64,000 nt of DNA from Methanosarcina mazei S-6 (lineage in GTDB: Archaea; Halobacteriota; Methanosarcinia; Methanosarcinales; Methanosarcinaceae): positions 372,001 through 436,000 of the forward strand of contig NZ_CP009512.1 of assembly GCF_000970205.1 (NCBI RefSeq), read 5' to 3'. The notes under the pieces were generated by a model. That model made no database searches. It saw nothing but the letters and a program-made list of their open reading frames with translations, and was not told the origin of the DNA. Positions within the stretch are counted from its first letter, which is position 1; each line of letters opens with the position of its first letter. Shown piece by piece: positions 1-9,434 of the stretch. The translations under genes were made by a program, and so were the position numbers.

Positions 1-123
1 CACTTCTATGTTTTCATCAGAGTAATCCGAATTTGAGTTATTTCCCTGCCCACCACGTCCTTCCAGGGCAGATCGAGCAAGGGCTTCTTCCACAATGGAT
101 CTCATGCTACTGTTTTCCTCCAT
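1..123 (-). CDS. Unknown protein, N-terminal part only
   Basis: The minus strand is open from an ATG at 123 to the window edge, giving 41 codons beginning MEENSSMRSIVEEALARSAL, followed by a Gly/Asn/Ser/Asp-rich stretch. A second ATG at 105 is preceded by GGAGG at a usable distance and may be the real start. No family is recognised from the visible part. It lies downstream of, and on the same strand as, the DUF99 gene, but about 530 bases separate them. Confidence 0.5.
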   Translation of the reverse strand, partial: MEENSSMRSIVEEALARSALEGRGGQGNNSNSDYSDENIEV

Positions 124-649
124 TCTGCTGGGGTGATCATTTGATGAATTGTATTAACTATAAGTATGTTACAACACGGAAAAAATTATTTTAACCATCA
201 CATATACAGTTTCCAATTTAATAGTTTTCCTTTTCTAGTTTTTGAAATTATACTATATATGTTTAATAATTTTATTAATGTTGTCCTATCTTCAGGTCTG
301 AAGCTGGATTTTTCAGTCCTGAAATTGTCTGGTATTTCTTTTTCTTCAAAATTTTCTTCAAAATTCTCTTTATTCACATAACCTTCTTTAATATCTTCTT
401 TAATATCTTCTTTAACATCTTCTTTAATTTCTTTGTCTCAAATGTATATTTTTTTATTTTTTATATTTTTTTGAGGCTGGTTCCTGTATTTTTATCTTTC
501 CCTTTTTTTCTGATTTTTTCCATGTTGTTCTTAATTTTACTCCCAGCCGAGCTTATTCACAGCCGCCCCATGTCAGTTTTTCTCCTTTTTTCTAATACTC
601 TTTGCCAGAATTTTCTTTTTGAATCCGGTAAAACCAGTTATATTTTCAG
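124..649. other. AT-rich intergenic region with a 12-bp tandem repeat
   Basis: No convincing long gene. A 12-base unit (TTCTTTAATATC and variants) is repeated about four times around 388-430. On the minus strand the repeats read as Lys/Glu/Asp/Ile-rich codons that continue without a stop to 198. The only usable start in that frame is GTG at 377, giving 59 residues. This could be a small or decayed gene. Confidence 0.4.
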
Positions 650-1240
650 TTACGCCTTTCCTCTGGATTCTCCCAGAGTTATGCCGGTTGCAATCAGATG
701 GGCGACTCTGAGAGGCTCAGGAATGCTGCTTCTTATTGAAGTGAGACGGATGATCTTTTCTACGTTTTTTGCCCCTATCCCGGCTTTCTGAATATAAATA
801 GGAGTCCCATTCCTTCCAGTAATCAGTTTTTCTATTTTTCCGGCTTTTTTTATTATTTTCCAGCGTTCCTCTCCGTCCGAGAAATGCTTCAGAGCAGATC
901 GGATTTTTTCAAAATCTGGACAGGAACGCATTATCACAATAACCGGAAGCCCTGTTTCTCTGTAGAGTTCCTCTATATCGACAACGTTAAAGCCTCCATA
1001 AGTAATCCCATCAAGCATGATAACCCTGAGCTGGTTGTGATGCCTGCTGTTTTTTATCATTGTGACCATCACCTCTGTAGCGTCAAGCCCGTCTCTGGTA
1101 ATCTCAGAGCGCAGGACTCCATCTATCCAGTCCCCTCCCCTAAAAACAGTCCCAACTATCATTACCTTTTCATTAAGAAGTGCAGAATCATCTATGCCCA
1201 GAATTCGGATTTCGGGTTTTACATGAAAATCTGAATCCAC
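650..1240 (-). CDS. DUF99 (UPF0215) family protein
   Basis: A 196-residue protein with the archaeal DUF99 pattern: N-terminal ILGIDDSAL, then VGTVFRGGDWIDGVL, and a central block with MLDGITYGGFNVVDI. The fold is thought to be nuclease-like (related to endonuclease V), but the molecular role is not established. The start is GTG at 1240, preceded by AGGTAGCT; no in-frame ATG lies nearby. Length is normal for the family. It is transcribed in the same direction as PAN, which ends 135 bases upstream, so the two could share a transcript. Confidence 0.85.
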   Translation of the reverse strand: MDSDFHVKPEIRILGIDDSALLNEKVMIVGTVFRGGDWIDGVLRSEITRDGLDATEVMVTMIKNSRHHNQLRVIMLDGITYGGFNVVDIEELYRETGLPVIVIMRSCPDFEKIRSALKHFSDGEERWKIIKKAGKIEKLITGRNGTPIYIQKAGIGAKNVEKIIRLTSIRSSIPEPLRVAHLIATGITLGESRGKA

Positions 1241-1375
1241 AGCTACCTGTATGTCTGAATTCTAAAAATAGTTTGCCGGTTTCCCGTGAAGCCGCTTTAA
1301 GCAAAAATCAAAGGGAAACTGGAGTTTTCCGGAAAATAGGTGCCTTTAAAAGGCTTTTTTTCATTAGCCGGATTT

Positions 1376-2638
1376 TTACACGAACATGGTTTCCGGAAGG
1401 TTGGAAGGCATCATCTTCTGCGTATCCGCAGCCATGGACACCTTTTCCACTGCTTCGAGGAACTCTTCCATCTCAACCAGTTCCTTATCTCTTCTGACCG
1501 CGAACATGCCTGCTTCGGTAGCTATAGCTTTCAGGTCTGCCCCGCTCATTCCTTCGGTAGCTTTTGCAAGCTTTTTGAAATCGATGTCTTCTGCAAGAGT
1601 CATCTTTTCGCAATGGATTTTAAGGATTTTTCCCCTGGCTTCGATACCGGGCATGGGAACATGGACAAGCCTATCAAAACGGCCTGGCCTGAGAATTGCA
1701 GGGTCAAGGACGTCCGGTCTGTTTGTTGCTGCAATAATCCTGATGTTTTTCCTCTTGTCAAAACCATCCATTTCTGCAAGAAGCTGCATCAAAGTTCTCT
1801 GAACCTCTCTATCTGCGCCAGTTGTCTCGTTTAAACGCCTTGCAGCTATCGAATCCAGTTCATCGATAAAAATGATACTGGGAGCTTTTTTCCGTGCCAT
1901 CTCGAAGATTTCCCTGACCAGCTTGGACCCGTCCCCTATGTACTTCTGCACCAGTTCAGAACCAACAACTCTGATAAATGTAGCATTGGTCCTGTGGGCT
2001 ACGGCTTTTGCAAGCAAGGTTTTGCCCGTTCCCGGAAGCCCGTAAAGTAATACTCCTTTTGGGGGCTCAATTCCTATCCGGGCAAAGCGTTCAGGCGAAG
2101 TTAACGGAAGTTCTACTGCTTCCTGAAGTTCCTGAATCTGCTCGTCGAGACCACCTATCTGATCGTAATCAACTTCAACACTTTCGATAACCTCCATTGC
2201 AGCTACAAAAGGCTCTTCCGTGGAAGGGATAACCTCTGCAATGGCAAGTGTATGCTGGTTCAAGGCAACTTTTGCCCCTGGCAGCAGCTTTTTCTCGTCA
2301 ATATATTGTGAGACGTTTACCAGGAACTGAGGCCCGTTACTGCTACGGACTATAATACGATCATTCTTGATCACGTCAATAACCGTACCAATGATCAGAG
2401 GAGAGGTTTTCATCCGATCTAGCTCGGACTGCAGCTTTCGTATCTCCCTCTCATATTTGATCTTTTGGTTCTCTAAATAGCGTTTTTCGGACTCTATCTG
2501 GCTGCACTGCTCTTCCAGAAAACTGTTGCGGCTTTCAAGTTGCCTCACTCGGTCCTGGACGCTTTCAGTTGTTTCCCCCAGCTCTCCAGGCTCGATTCCG
2601 TCATACACAGATCCGGGCTTCACAAGGTGACTGCGCAT
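1376..2638 (-). CDS. pan: Proteasome-activating nucleotidase (PAN)
   Basis: AAA+ ATPase that unfolds proteins and feeds them to the archaeal 20S proteasome. Numbered from the chosen ATG (420 residues): coiled coil at about 22-78, OB domain about 80-140, Walker A GLPGTGKT at 200-207, Walker B IIFIDE at 255-260, then the arginine-finger region and C-terminal helical lid. The last three residues are M-F-V, a variant of the HbYX docking motif with Phe for Tyr. The frame is open up to an ATG at 2698, but a TATATA at 2703-2708 would place the transcript start near 2680. The ATG at 2638 has AAGGA seven bases upstream; ATG 2671 is another candidate. Confidence 0.95.
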   Translation of the reverse strand: MRSHLVKPGSVYDGIEPGELGETTESVQDRVRQLESRNSFLEEQCSQIESEKRYLENQKIKYEREIRKLQSELDRMKTSPLIIGTVIDVIKNDRIIVRSSNGPQFLVNVSQYIDEKKLLPGAKVALNQHTLAIAEVIPSTEEPFVAAMEVIESVEVDYDQIGGLDEQIQELQEAVELPLTSPERFARIGIEPPKGVLLYGLPGTGKTLLAKAVAHRTNATFIRVVGSELVQKYIGDGSKLVREIFEMARKKAPSIIFIDELDSIAARRLNETTGADREVQRTLMQLLAEMDGFDKRKNIRIIAATNRPDVLDPAILRPGRFDRLVHVPMPGIEARGKILKIHCEKMTLAEDIDFKKLAKATEGMSGADLKAIATEAGMFAVRRDKELVEMEEFLEAVEKVSMAADTQKMMPSNLPETMFV

Positions 2639-2701
2639 GCTTTCATCCTTACTCTTGGTACTTTCCGTCATGGAGCTCCGAATATTATTTAAGTTCATAC
2701 C

Positions 2702-2708
2702 GTATATA
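2702..2708. promoter_or_regulatory. Shared symmetrical TATA box between pan and aMBF1
   Basis: The sequence GTATATA lies between the divergent genes, and its TATATA core reads the same on both strands. It is about 25 bases upstream of the aMBF1 ATG (2729), which predicts a leaderless or nearly leaderless aMBF1 transcript. On the other strand it predicts a PAN transcript starting near 2680. This rests on archaeal TATA-to-start spacing, not on mapped ends. Confidence 0.45.
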
Positions 2709-2728
2709 GCGTTTTCGAAGTGATCAAT

Positions 2729-3214
2729 ATGCAGTGCGAAATATGTGGTGCAGAGATCCGCGGAAAGCCTATATCCGTTACAATCGATAACAGCGAACTC
2801 CAGGTCTGCCAGAAATGTGCACCGTACGGTAAGCCCGTTGATAAGCGGTCTCCCGTATCAAGGAAAGTCTCTCCGGTAGTTCGTACGGTACCACGAACTG
2901 AAAAGAGGCCAAAAAAGGATTTCTTCGATATTCTAAAAGACGAGCTTCTGGACGATTACGATCACATTATCCGGGAAGCTAGAGAAGCCCGAGGCTGGTC
3001 TCAGGAGGACCTGGCTGAAAACATCAAGGAAAAAGCATCTCTGATCAAAAAAATAGAACGCAGCGAAATAGTACCCGAAGATTCTGTTAGAAAAAAACTG
3101 GAACATGCCCTTAACATTAAACTTACCGAACGCTTGGATGATGCGGGGCAGGAAGTCTCTCATATGAAGAAAGACACCACCCTTGGTGATATAGTGAAAA
3201 TAAAGCGCAAGTAA
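2729..3214 (+). CDS. mbf1: Archaeal multiprotein bridging factor 1 (aMBF1)
   Basis: Small transcription-associated factor with an N-terminal Cys4 zinc ribbon (Cys3, Cys6, Cys27, Cys30), a basic linker, and a C-terminal XRE-type helix-turn-helix at about residues 80-135 ([20 protein letters not shown]). Archaeal MBF1 is associated with the translation and transcription machinery. The frame also contains a GTG three codons upstream at 2720, but the ATG at 2729 puts MQCEICG at the N terminus, as in other archaeal MBF1 proteins. It is divergent from pan with only about 30-90 bases between start codons. Confidence 0.9.
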   Translation: MQCEICGAEIRGKPISVTIDNSELQVCQKCAPYGKPVDKRSPVSRKVSPVVRTVPRTEKRPKKDFFDILKDELLDDYDHIIREAREARGWSQEDLAENIKEKASLIKKIERSEIVPEDSVRKKLEHALNIKLTERLDDAGQEVSHMKKDTTLGDIVKIKRK

Positions 3215-3216
3215 CA

Positions 3217-3561
3217 AAGCTCAAGTAACAAGGCCAAATGATCCATGAGTTTTAACTGTAAAGTTTTATATTGAGGTTTTGTTCCACCAGCATAGTTTCC
3301 GGCAGGTTTTTCCTTCCGGAAACATATGAAAATCCGGAAACTAATGATGGAAATATTTACATCCTGAGAGATTCTCTTTTGGTTTTGAATCATACAGGTC
3401 CTTTTAATCCTTTAAATGCGTGCTTAAAAAATCAGCCAGGCGGGCTGGCTCAGATAGCCACCAGTTTTTCACTCTTTCGTTTGTTCTGTGTTTAATTCTT
3501 ATTTTTTCTGTGTTTAATTCTTAATTTGAGCTTTCTTGCAGTTCACTTCATGGGTAAAATT
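3217..3561. other. Convergent intergenic region
   Basis: About 345 bases between the ends of the convergent aMBF1 and TatD-like genes. T-rich stretches that could serve as terminators are present on both strands, but no clear gene or repeat was seen. Confidence 0.5.
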
Positions 3562-4404
3562 TCAGAGTTCAATCTCTATATCATAGACTTTTTCCGGATT
3601 TTCTTTATGGATCGTCCAGAAGGGCTCTTCTCCATATGTTTCCATCAGCTTTATGGTTCTTTTAGGGATTGTCTTCGGTCCAAGTACCGCACCCGGCCTG
3701 TCAGGGTCATCAATATAATCTGTTTCCATCATAAAGCGAGTCCCCTCTTCAATTGCCTTTTCAATCGCCCCTTTAACCGATATTACTCCCGGAAAAATCC
3801 CCAGTTCCTCGCAGGTTTTTACAAGAGGGGGAGAGTAATGCTTGACTACCCTGTACATCTTAATTCCTGTTTTTCTTGCCCTTTCGGCTATGTCCTTAAG
3901 TTCGGGTTCCTGCACGCTTTCGGTATGGAGCTGGACTGCGCAGTCCTGTTCTTTTCCGAGAGAAAAGGCATGTTCCATAATTTCGTTTGAAGCTTCCCAG
4001 ACATCTGAGGGTACGGGATAGTGCGGGCGTCCGGACTTTATTCCCACTGCAAGGCCTCTTTCCACATATCCTGCAGCAAGCTCAAGCCCCTTTTTCATGG
4101 TTTCTACTGCTTCTGATAGGTCCATATATTCCGTAATCTTTGAGATCTCAGCAGGATGAACTCCTAAGACCGGGAAAGCTCCAACTCCAATCTCCCGGAT
4201 TTTCGATGCTATTTCCACTGTTTCGTCAAATACAGCAAGGTAATCTTCAGGTTTTTTAACCGCAATTCCAAGGGACCAGCTTGGTTTGGTGACCAGGATT
4301 ATATGCGTCCCGCCTGAGTTCTTGAACTCTTTTACGGCTTCAAGCCCCCTTGCTCTCGGGTCTATATGCATATGGTTGTCGGTAATCGGAATTTTTGCAG
4401 GCAT
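3562..4404 (-). CDS. TatD-family metal-dependent hydrolase
   Basis: A 280-residue TIM-barrel amidohydrolase-superfamily protein. Metal-ligand motifs are visible: HMH at residues 11-13, GVHPAE with His83, a later LHTE, VVKHYSPP, and METDYIDDP near the C terminus, matching the His/His...Glu...His...His...Asp pattern of TatD-like enzymes. Proteins of this archaeal subgroup are annotated as TatD-related; the substrate is unknown, and a DNase role is only by analogy. The start ATG at 4404 gives an N terminus directly before the first metal motif. It stands alone between convergent and divergent neighbours. Confidence 0.8.
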   Translation of the reverse strand: MPAKIPITDNHMHIDPRARGLEAVKEFKNSGGTHIILVTKPSWSLGIAVKKPEDYLAVFDETVEIASKIREIGVGAFPVLGVHPAEISKITEYMDLSEAVETMKKGLELAAGYVERGLAVGIKSGRPHYPVPSDVWEASNEIMEHAFSLGKEQDCAVQLHTESVQEPELKDIAERARKTGIKMYRVVKHYSPPLVKTCEELGIFPGVISVKGAIEKAIEEGTRFMMETDYIDDPDRPGAVLGPKTIPKRTIKLMETYGEEPFWTIHKENPEKVYDIEIEL

Positions 4405-4708
4405 GCTTGTTTCCTCGAATATTTTCTAAAAACTTTCTTCAAGATTATCTATACCATTGAAACCAATTCTATTAGAGTACTAAGGAAGGGTTATATTCTG
4501 CAATCCCATATTTACTTCAAGGAATCCCATATCTATTTCCTGGAAGTATTGGTGTCTATATTATTACCCAAAAGTTGAAATATGAGCCTTACATTGAGTA
4601 CGCCGCAAGATTCAATTATACTTATTAAATTCTTAGAAAAGTTCCCCCTTTTTTAGCTTTTCATCGCTACGGTTCTTTTAACACGAACCCTATAAATCTG
4701 GTGATAAC
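4405..4708. other. Divergent intergenic region upstream of the isocitrate dehydrogenase gene
   Basis: About 300 AT-rich bases. A short direct repeat (AATCCCATAT, at about 4502 and 4526) is present. CCTATAAATC near 4688 is too close to the ATG at 4709 to be an ordinary TATA box unless the start lies further down. GGTGAT just before 4709 is the likely ribosome-binding site. Confidence 0.4.
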
Positions 4709-5737
4709 ATGACCAAAACCGCAGCAGTAATCAAAGGTGACGGGGTAGGCCCCGAACTGGTGGATGCAATGCTTAAAGTTGCAGAAGCCTCTGGCACTGA
4801 TGTCGAATTCGTAATGTGTGAAGCAGGAGCCGGCTGGTGGGAGGAGCATGGAGGTAATTCCCTTATTCCTGAAGAGACCTGGCAGATCCTTGACAGTTCT
4901 GACGCATGTTTCAAGGGTCCTACAACCACTCCCGGAGGAATCGGCTCCCCGAGAAGTGTGGCTGTATCCATCAGGAGAAAGTACGACCTTTATGCCAATG
5001 TCAGGCCAATAAAAACCTTCCCGAATTCAAGTGCACCTCTCGGAGATGTCGAAATGGTTTGTGTTCGTGAAGGGACAGAAGGTCTCTACATAGGAGAAGA
5101 AATCCAGCTCACAGACGATGTATCCATTGCAATCAGGAAAATTACCCGGACGGCATCCAGCAAGATTGCCCGCTATGCTTTTGAAGACGCAAAAAAGAGA
5201 GGTTACGACACAGTTGTGCCAATCCACAAAAGTAACATCCTGAAATTGACCTGCGGCTCATTCCTTGAAGAGGTCGAAAAGGTTGCTCACGACTTCCCGG
5301 ATATCGAGGTCTGGCCCTACCATATTGATAATATTGCCCAGCAGCTTATCAAGAACCCCCAGATCTTTAACAAGAAAGTCCTCCTTTCCACCAACCTCTT
5401 CATGGACGTGATCAGTGAGGAATGCTCAGCCCTTGTTGGCAGTATCGGGCTTATCTATTCCGCAAATATCGGGGACAACTTTGCAATGTTTGAACCTGCT
5501 CACGGCTCAGCCCCGAAGTATGCAGGCCTTGACAAGGTAAACCCTGTTGCAACCGTTCTTGCGGGCGCCTGGATGCTGGACTACCTTGGAGAAAAGGACA
5601 AATCCGACGCGATCTTTAAAGCCACTGAGCGTGTTATTTCCGAAGGCAAATACGTGACTTATGACCTCGGAGGAAGCGCAAAGCTCAGCCAGATGGCAGA
5701 TGAGATCGCAAAATACACAGAAGAAATCCTGAAATAA
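4709..5737 (+). CDS. icd: Isocitrate/isopropylmalate dehydrogenase family, probably isocitrate dehydrogenase
   Basis: A 342-residue beta-decarboxylating dehydrogenase that should oxidise isocitrate to 2-oxoglutarate. Visible motifs are GDGVGPEL at the N terminus, the substrate-loop region SPRSVAVSIRRKYDLYANVRP-like, EGTEGLYIGEE, the Lys-containing HKSNILKLT, and the cofactor region EPAHGSAPKYAG. Sequence alone does not exclude homoisocitrate or isopropylmalate as substrate. Because it converges on a Re-citrate/homocitrate synthase-like gene, and Methanosarcina makes glutamate through the oxidative half of the citrate cycle, isocitrate is the best call. GGTGAT precedes the ATG. Confidence 0.8.
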   Translation: MTKTAAVIKGDGVGPELVDAMLKVAEASGTDVEFVMCEAGAGWWEEHGGNSLIPEETWQILDSSDACFKGPTTTPGGIGSPRSVAVSIRRKYDLYANVRPIKTFPNSSAPLGDVEMVCVREGTEGLYIGEEIQLTDDVSIAIRKITRTASSKIARYAFEDAKKRGYDTVVPIHKSNILKLTCGSFLEEVEKVAHDFPDIEVWPYHIDNIAQQLIKNPQIFNKKVLLSTNLFMDVISEECSALVGSIGLIYSANIGDNFAMFEPAHGSAPKYAGLDKVNPVATVLAGAWMLDYLGEKDKSDAIFKATERVISEGKYVTYDLGGSAKLSQMADEIAKYTEEILK

Positions 5738-5902
5738 AGATTTGAAAATCAATAATTCGAAAATCCGGGGATTCTCGGAGCACAATAAGTGGTAAAACTG
5801 ATAATAAGAGATTAATTTGTGTAAGGTTAAATAAGGTTGATATCAGGTCTGAAAAACCTCACACCATTTAATCTGATATTTCTTTTTACCTTTTTTGTGA
5901 CT

Positions 5903-7225
5903 TCATTCTTTTTCTTCTACAGGTTCCTGAATTTTCCCTCTGTTTTTGAGTTTTCCTCTGCCTGTTCGTGCAGGATCAGAGATTGGCTGATACAGGAAGT
6001 ACTTTTCAACGTAAGCAAGGAGCTCTTCATCTGAGATACAGGAAACCCTCTCTTCTTTATCGTAAAGCTTCTGGATCTCTTTCTGGATCTTAAGCAGTCT
6101 CCTGTCGTCTTTTTCTACTACGGTTTCGACATCAAGGAGGTTATTTAAGGTTTCCTGAACCTTATAGCGTATTACTTCGAGGCCCGATGAATCACCTATG
6201 AGGAGAAGCCTTGTGCCCCCGACCAGTTCAGGAGGGTAGGGCTCATAGTTAAATGGATTTTTCAGGACGCCTGCGGCGTGGATGCCTGACTCATGGGCAA
6301 AGATATTTTTCCCGACAACAGCTTTATTTCTCGGGACTCTGAGTCCGAGCTCTTTTTCCATAAATTCCGCAAAACGGGTTACAGGCTCAAGGTTATATTT
6401 GTCAAAACCTTCAACCCTGTCAGCCAGGAAGAGAAGGATTTTTTCCATCTCGCTGTTTCCTGCACGTTCTCCTATTCCAAGGAAAGTCACACTTGTCCAG
6501 TTGGCTCCATGCCAGAAACCTGCAATCGAACTTGCGGAACCGAACCCGTAATCGTCATGGATGTGGGTTTCTATATTTTTGACCCCAATTTCTTTTTTAA
6601 GGTGCTGGATAATTTTCGGGATTCCGTATGGCTCATCGATATTCATGAACGGCATCCCGTACCCAACGGTATCGCAGACTCTTATTATACAGTCAGGGTC
6701 GATTTCCATTATCTTTTTTACAAGGGGGAAAACAAAGCCATAGTTATCAGCTCTTGTCATATCCTCAAGGTGAGCCCTTGTCTTCAGCCCGTGGTCAACA
6801 GCGTATTGAAGGGCATCGAGATATCTTTCTTCCGCCTCTTCCCTGCCTGAAAGTCTCATCTTGGAATGAATGTGCGTATCCGAGACCGACATCAAAATCC
6901 CGGTTTCTTCAATTCCGTCAACTTCCAGAATTTTATCTATGTCTGCTCTTGAAGACCTCGCCCATCCTGTAATTTCGGGGAATTCGTATCCCTTATCGAA
7001 CATCAGGTCTACAGCGTCCCTGTCTCTTTTGTTGAATACAAAGGCTTCAAGTTTCTCGATCCCTATTTCGTGGAGGTATTCATAAATTTGAATCTTGTGT
7101 TCTCTGCTCAGGACTATTCCCGGCATCTGCGAACCGTCGCGAATGGTGCTGTCACTTATGAATACCTCGTTCCCATAGGGCAGCTTCAGCTTGGGGAGGT
7201 CCTCATATGATTCATATATTTTCAT
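5903..7225 (-). CDS. Homocitrate synthase-like enzyme, probable Re-citrate synthase
   Basis: A 440-residue DRE-TIM enzyme condensing acetyl-CoA with a 2-oxo acid. Motifs are DSTIRDGSQMPG at residues 25-36, the metal site HIHDDYG at 221-227, and GERAGN at 252-257, followed by a C-terminal extension. Anaerobes without a classical citrate synthase use a homocitrate-synthase-like Re-citrate synthase of about this length. The convergent isocitrate dehydrogenase gene supports that role here, giving citrate for 2-oxoglutarate and glutamate. A homocitrate or other 2-oxoacid role is not excluded. The start ATG at 7225 follows a plausible ribosome-binding region; no better in-frame start is seen. Confidence 0.75.
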   Translation of the reverse strand: MKIYESYEDLPKLKLPYGNEVFISDSTIRDGSQMPGIVLSREHKIQIYEYLHEIGIEKLEAFVFNKRDRDAVDLMFDKGYEFPEITGWARSSRADIDKILEVDGIEETGILMSVSDTHIHSKMRLSGREEAEERYLDALQYAVDHGLKTRAHLEDMTRADNYGFVFPLVKKIMEIDPDCIIRVCDTVGYGMPFMNIDEPYGIPKIIQHLKKEIGVKNIETHIHDDYGFGSASSIAGFWHGANWTSVTFLGIGERAGNSEMEKILLFLADRVEGFDKYNLEPVTRFAEFMEKELGLRVPRNKAVVGKNIFAHESGIHAAGVLKNPFNYEPYPPELVGGTRLLLIGDSSGLEVIRYKVQETLNNLLDVETVVEKDDRRLLKIQKEIQKLYDKEERVSCISDEELLAYVEKYFLYQPISDPARTGRGKLKNRGKIQEPVEEKE

Positions 7226-8002
7226 ATATTCGTCTCCTATCTTTTTCAGGATGCATGGCCCTGTGTCGAGAGAGTGGGCTTACTCTGCTGGATTTTTGCT
7301 TCGAAAAAGATGCTGTTATGTATAAAGATCAGAAAATCAGGTATAAACCGAAGACGGTCATCTTCTTGTTAAAAAACATTTATTCTAAGAATTATCTCTT
7401 GTTTTTCATTTCAGGGGCGTTTTAAACTTCCTTAAATAGGCACTTCGGTATTTATAGAAATTTCGTTAATATACGCTGTTATGCTTAAAATCTCTTTCTT
7501 TTAAAATATCTATACTTTTTCTTAAATTTATAATTATAAAAACATTTTGAAGGTATATGGATAAATGTAAATTCCATACTCTCAACCTTTAATTTTTCCG
7601 GATTTCTTTTAAGAATTTTTTCTGATGAATAATCATCCGGTTTTCAGAGGGGCTCTATTCATGTTTTCAGGATACTATTATAGGATTCGGCTTACATGTG
7701 ATGTAATATCTTTTATCTGTCAATTCTCTCTCCTTTTTATGTTTCATTAAAGTTTACTTTCCTTTGTTGCCCTTCTTGCCGATAATAAGGTATATCTACA
7801 GCAAGTTATATTTATAATCGGACAGATCTTAAATATCTAATATTATAAAAGTCTCTCACTATGCGACTGCATATGATTTGCCTTTTAATAATCACCTTCT
7901 GTCAGCTTTAATTGCTGTGTTCAATTAATATATTTTCAAAATAATATCACCATCTATTTAATTTAATTTAATATATTTGCTTTAATTTTCCCGAGGTAAT
8001 AC
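7226..8002. other. Long AT-rich leader region upstream of the cobalamin operon
   Basis: About 780 bases with no convincing gene. Several TATA-like stretches occur, including ATTATAAAAG near 7848, a candidate promoter for cbiT. No riboswitch fold or operator was recognised. GAGGTAATAC immediately before 8003 is a good ribosome-binding site. Confidence 0.45.
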
Positions 8003-8557
8003 ATGTCCGAAATAGTAAGTGTTAGCGGCGGTCCGACTAAACCGGAAATAATTGCAGTTTCCCTTTCCAAACTCGGACTTAAAGACGGGGACCGGTTTGC
8101 AGATGTCGGCTGCGGTACCGGGTCGGTCTCTATTGAAGCAGCCCGAATTGCTCGGAACCTGACTATCTATGCAATCGATGCCCGTAAAGAAGCTCTTCTC
8201 GCCACGGAAACAAATTTTAAGAATTTTGGGATTGAAAATGCCAGGATTCTAGCCGGCGAAGCTTCGGATATCCTTGGTTCAGAAAAGACTATTGATTCCA
8301 TAGACTGCGCTTTTGTTGGAGGGACGAAAAACATTGGTTCCATACTTGCGAAGCTTGTTGAGAAAAAAGCCCGGAGCATTGTTGTAAACGCGGTCCGCAT
8401 CGAAACCGTTGTCAGGACGATTGAGGCTATGAAGAGTCTGGATATTTTTGATGAGGTCATTCATGTTGCAGTCTCAAGAAGCTTCCCGATTGCCGGAGAG
8501 ACAATGTTCAAACCCGAAAACCCGGTTTATATAGTTGTTGGAAAAAAGCAATCCTGA
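8003..8557 (+). CDS. cbiT: Cobalt-precorrin-6B C15-methyltransferase/decarboxylase CbiT
   Basis: A 184-residue SAM-dependent class I methyltransferase of the anaerobic cobalamin pathway. It methylates C15 and decarboxylates the ring-C acetate side chain. The N terminus GGPTKPEI, the SAM-binding glycine loop FADVGCGTGSVSIEAA at 32-47, and the acidic AIDAR at the end of strand two are typical. It is a stand-alone CbiT (not fused to CbiE), as is common in archaea. It leads a run of seven cobalamin genes on the same strand. The RBS is GAGGT. Confidence 0.93.
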   Translation: MSEIVSVSGGPTKPEIIAVSLSKLGLKDGDRFADVGCGTGSVSIEAARIARNLTIYAIDARKEALLATETNFKNFGIENARILAGEASDILGSEKTIDSIDCAFVGGTKNIGSILAKLVEKKARSIVVNAVRIETVVRTIEAMKSLDIFDEVIHVAVSRSFPIAGETMFKPENPVYIVVGKKQS

Positions 8558-8647
8558 GATTCATTCTTTAATTACCATCAGATTAAATCACCATCAAGTT
8601 CATTAATTTACTCTTAATATTTACCTGTAAATTTATGGAGCGATAAT

Positions 8648-9256
8648 ATGTTAATAGGAGTAGGACTTGGTCCCGGAGACCCCCAGCTTTTGACCCTCAA
8701 AGCAGTGAACGTTTTGAAAAACAGCGATAAGGTATATGTTCCAGGCCGCCTGGCAAAAGACCTTGTAGCTCCTTATGTGGATGCAGAAATCCTTGAGTTC
8801 CCCATGATAAGGGATATCGAAGTCCTGAACACTCTCTGGAAAGAAAATGCAGACCGTATTGCCGACGAAGCAAGAAAAGGGACAGTGGCTTTCGGGCTTA
8901 TAGGTGATCCAAACTTTTTCTCAACTTTCACTCACCTGAAAAAAGTTATGAACAGGCACTATCCGGATGTTGAGACCTCAACAGTGCCAGGAATAAGTTC
9001 TATCACATCTTTTGCTGCAAGGACTGATGTGGCTGTTGAGAGTTCCTTTGAGGTCAGTGACGGCTCTGATATCGGGTATAAGATCCACCTTAAAGCCACA
9101 CAGCCGAGAAAGATAATCGAACAGCTTGAAACCGAAGGGTACAGGGAGTTTATTTTCGCAGAGAGGCTCTTTTCGGACAATGAAACGATTATCAGCAAAA
9201 AAGAAGATATTCCGGAAAAAGGGAACTATTTCAGCATTATTTACGGAAAGAAGTAA
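8648..9256 (+). CDS. cbiL: Cobalt-precorrin-2 C20-methyltransferase CbiL
   Basis: A 202-residue tetrapyrrole (class III) methyltransferase. The N-terminal loop GVGLGPGDPQLLTLKA, the GLIGDPNFFSTF block and VPGISSITSFAA are the usual motifs. The GDPNFFSTF version and the position in the operon point to CbiL, which methylates cobalt-factor II at C20. GGAGCGAT lies just before the ATG. Length is slightly shorter than many bacterial CbiL proteins. Confidence 0.9.
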   Translation: MLIGVGLGPGDPQLLTLKAVNVLKNSDKVYVPGRLAKDLVAPYVDAEILEFPMIRDIEVLNTLWKENADRIADEARKGTVAFGLIGDPNFFSTFTHLKKVMNRHYPDVETSTVPGISSITSFAARTDVAVESSFEVSDGSDIGYKIHLKATQPRKIIEQLETEGYREFIFAERLFSDNETIISKKEDIPEKGNYFSIIYGKK

Positions 9257-9434
9257 AGCTGCATGAAACAAATTTCTAGCGATAAAATGAGGTTTGAGTA
9301 TTGTATAAATTGAATTTCTGTAATAATTGAACTTCTGTAGACAATTGAAAACCTCAATATGCAAATTAACCTCCTATAATCAAATTAATTCACTATAATT
9401 CTGAAATACTCAGGAAAGCAAAGGGAATGGTCAG

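Noticed and set aside
166-381. 71-codon plus-strand frame near the window start
   Set aside because: Phe/Ser-rich product typical of AT-rich non-coding DNA, opposite a more protein-like minus frame.
7226-8002. Cobalamin riboswitch before the cbi operon
   Set aside because: No B12-box-like sequence was seen, and cobalamin riboswitches are not expected in these archaea.
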